From the NCBI GenBank assembly GCA_946614685.1, contig CAMOHF010000004.1, positions 1-14,639 on the forward strand: a stretch of DNA of 14,639 bases, read 5' to 3'. The position numbers and the translations under genes are program-made. The notes beneath the pieces were generated by a model that saw only the letters and a list, made by a program, of their open reading frames with translations, was not told the DNA's origin and searched no databases. Origin of the DNA: an uncultured Clostridia bacterium. Its GTDB lineage: Bacteria > Bacillota > Clostridia > Lachnospirales > Lachnospiraceae. Each line of letters begins with the position of its first letter. The stretch's first letter is position 1. Positions 14,458 to 14,639 of the stretch are shown here, piece by piece.

Positions 14458-14473
14458 GTTAGCCACGCCTAAC
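14458..14473 (-). promoter_or_regulatory. DtxR-type operator of the P-type ATPase operon
   Basis: Plus-strand GTTAG-CCACGC-CTAAC. It begins 8 nt after the -10 of the operon promoter, almost the same geometry as feo operator 1 (7 nt). This implies that the ATPase operon is repressed together with feo. Confidence 0.72.
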
Positions 14474-14481
14474 TAGATACC

Positions 14482-14510
14482 AATGTATCACAAGCATTTA
14501 TGAAAGTCAA
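14482..14510 (-). promoter_or_regulatory. Sigma-A promoter of the P-type ATPase operon
   Basis: Minus strand: -35 TTGACT (14510-14505), 17-bp spacer, extended -10 TG-A-TACATT (14487-14482). The leader to the first ATG is about 95 nt and contains the operator and a 9-bp hairpin. Confidence 0.8.
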
Positions 14511-14639
14511 CGACAAAGAACAGGGGAATTCCCTTGCGTCTGCAATCTAACAAATCGTATTCCTTCTTCACACGAAACGGTCTGAAACACTCTGAAACGT
14601 ACTTTTGTTCCGAAAACAAAAAGTGCCGCAAACCCTTAT
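14511..14639. other. Upstream intergenic stretch with no supported gene
   Basis: This stretch holds a GGGGAATTCCC-like palindrome near 14523-14533, three GAAAC words spaced exactly 10 bp (14574, 14584, 14594), and an imperfect inverted repeat ACTTTTGTT / AACAAAAAGT (14601-14624). A minus-strand frame stays open from the window edge to about 14490, but its codon choice differs from neighbouring genes and it would cover the promoter, so it is not called. Confidence 0.4.

Noticed and set aside
14490..14639. Minus-strand open frame entering from the window edge, possible tail of an upstream gene
   Set aside because: About 49 codons stay open but with T-rich codon choice unlike neighbouring genes, and the frame would end inside the -35/-10 region of the ATPase operon. 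Not enough to call a gene without upstream sequence.

Overview
The window looks like chromosomal DNA from an anaerobic Firmicute, probably class Clostridia and plausibly Lachnospiraceae. This is inferred from strong AGGAGG-type ribosome binding sites, sigma-A promoters with 17-bp spacers, occasional TTG/GTG starts, tight 4-bp gene overlaps, and the family mix (FeoA/FeoB with FeoB-associated Cys-rich proteins, an FtsX-type ABC/TetR cassette, a GGDEF protein with a multi-helix membrane N-terminus). No taxonomic marker such as rRNA is present. Almost every gene is on the minus strand; only the DtxR-type regulator (7435-7809) is on plus. No tRNA, rRNA, CRISPR array, insertion sequence or phage gene was seen.

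In order of minus-strand transcription, from the right end: (A) 14638-12042, a promoter and operator followed by a small hydrophobic protein (DUF6110-like) and a P1B-type ATPase, a pair that resembles the ferrosome FezA/FezB arrangement; (B) 12034-7856, a TetR regulator with a perfect 32-bp palindrome over its promoter, then an ABC ATPase and a large FtsX-family permease; (C) 7809-7276, the plus-strand DtxR-type regulator, divergent from the feo operon; (D) 7346-3674, an operon feoA-feoB-(53-aa FeoB-associated Cys-rich protein)-(Cys-rich membrane/HMA fusion)-(ZIP transporter), ending at a clear intrinsic terminator; (E) 3672-1, a pyruvate kinase-LysR-GGDEF operon, the last gene running off the window just before its GGDEF motif.

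The most interesting signal is regulatory. An interrupted palindrome, RTTAG-N6-CTAAC, occurs four times, always between genes: twice at the feo promoter (one copy fills the -35/-10 spacer, one lies just past the predicted +1), once at the P-type ATPase promoter with almost the same spacing past the -10, and once just upstream of the ABC ATPase gene. TTAG-N6-CTAA is also the unit that occurs twice, overlapping, in the classical 19-bp DtxR/IdeR box. The DtxR-family protein encoded here keeps the iron-type primary metal ligands (Met9, Cys100, Glu103, His104). The proposed model is a local iron regulon in which the DtxR protein jointly controls ferrous iron uptake (Feo), a possible iron-storage (ferrosome-like) ATPase operon, and perhaps the ABC exporter. 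The operators, promoters and metal ligands are read directly from sequence. The ferrosome link and the regulator-operator pairing are inferences.
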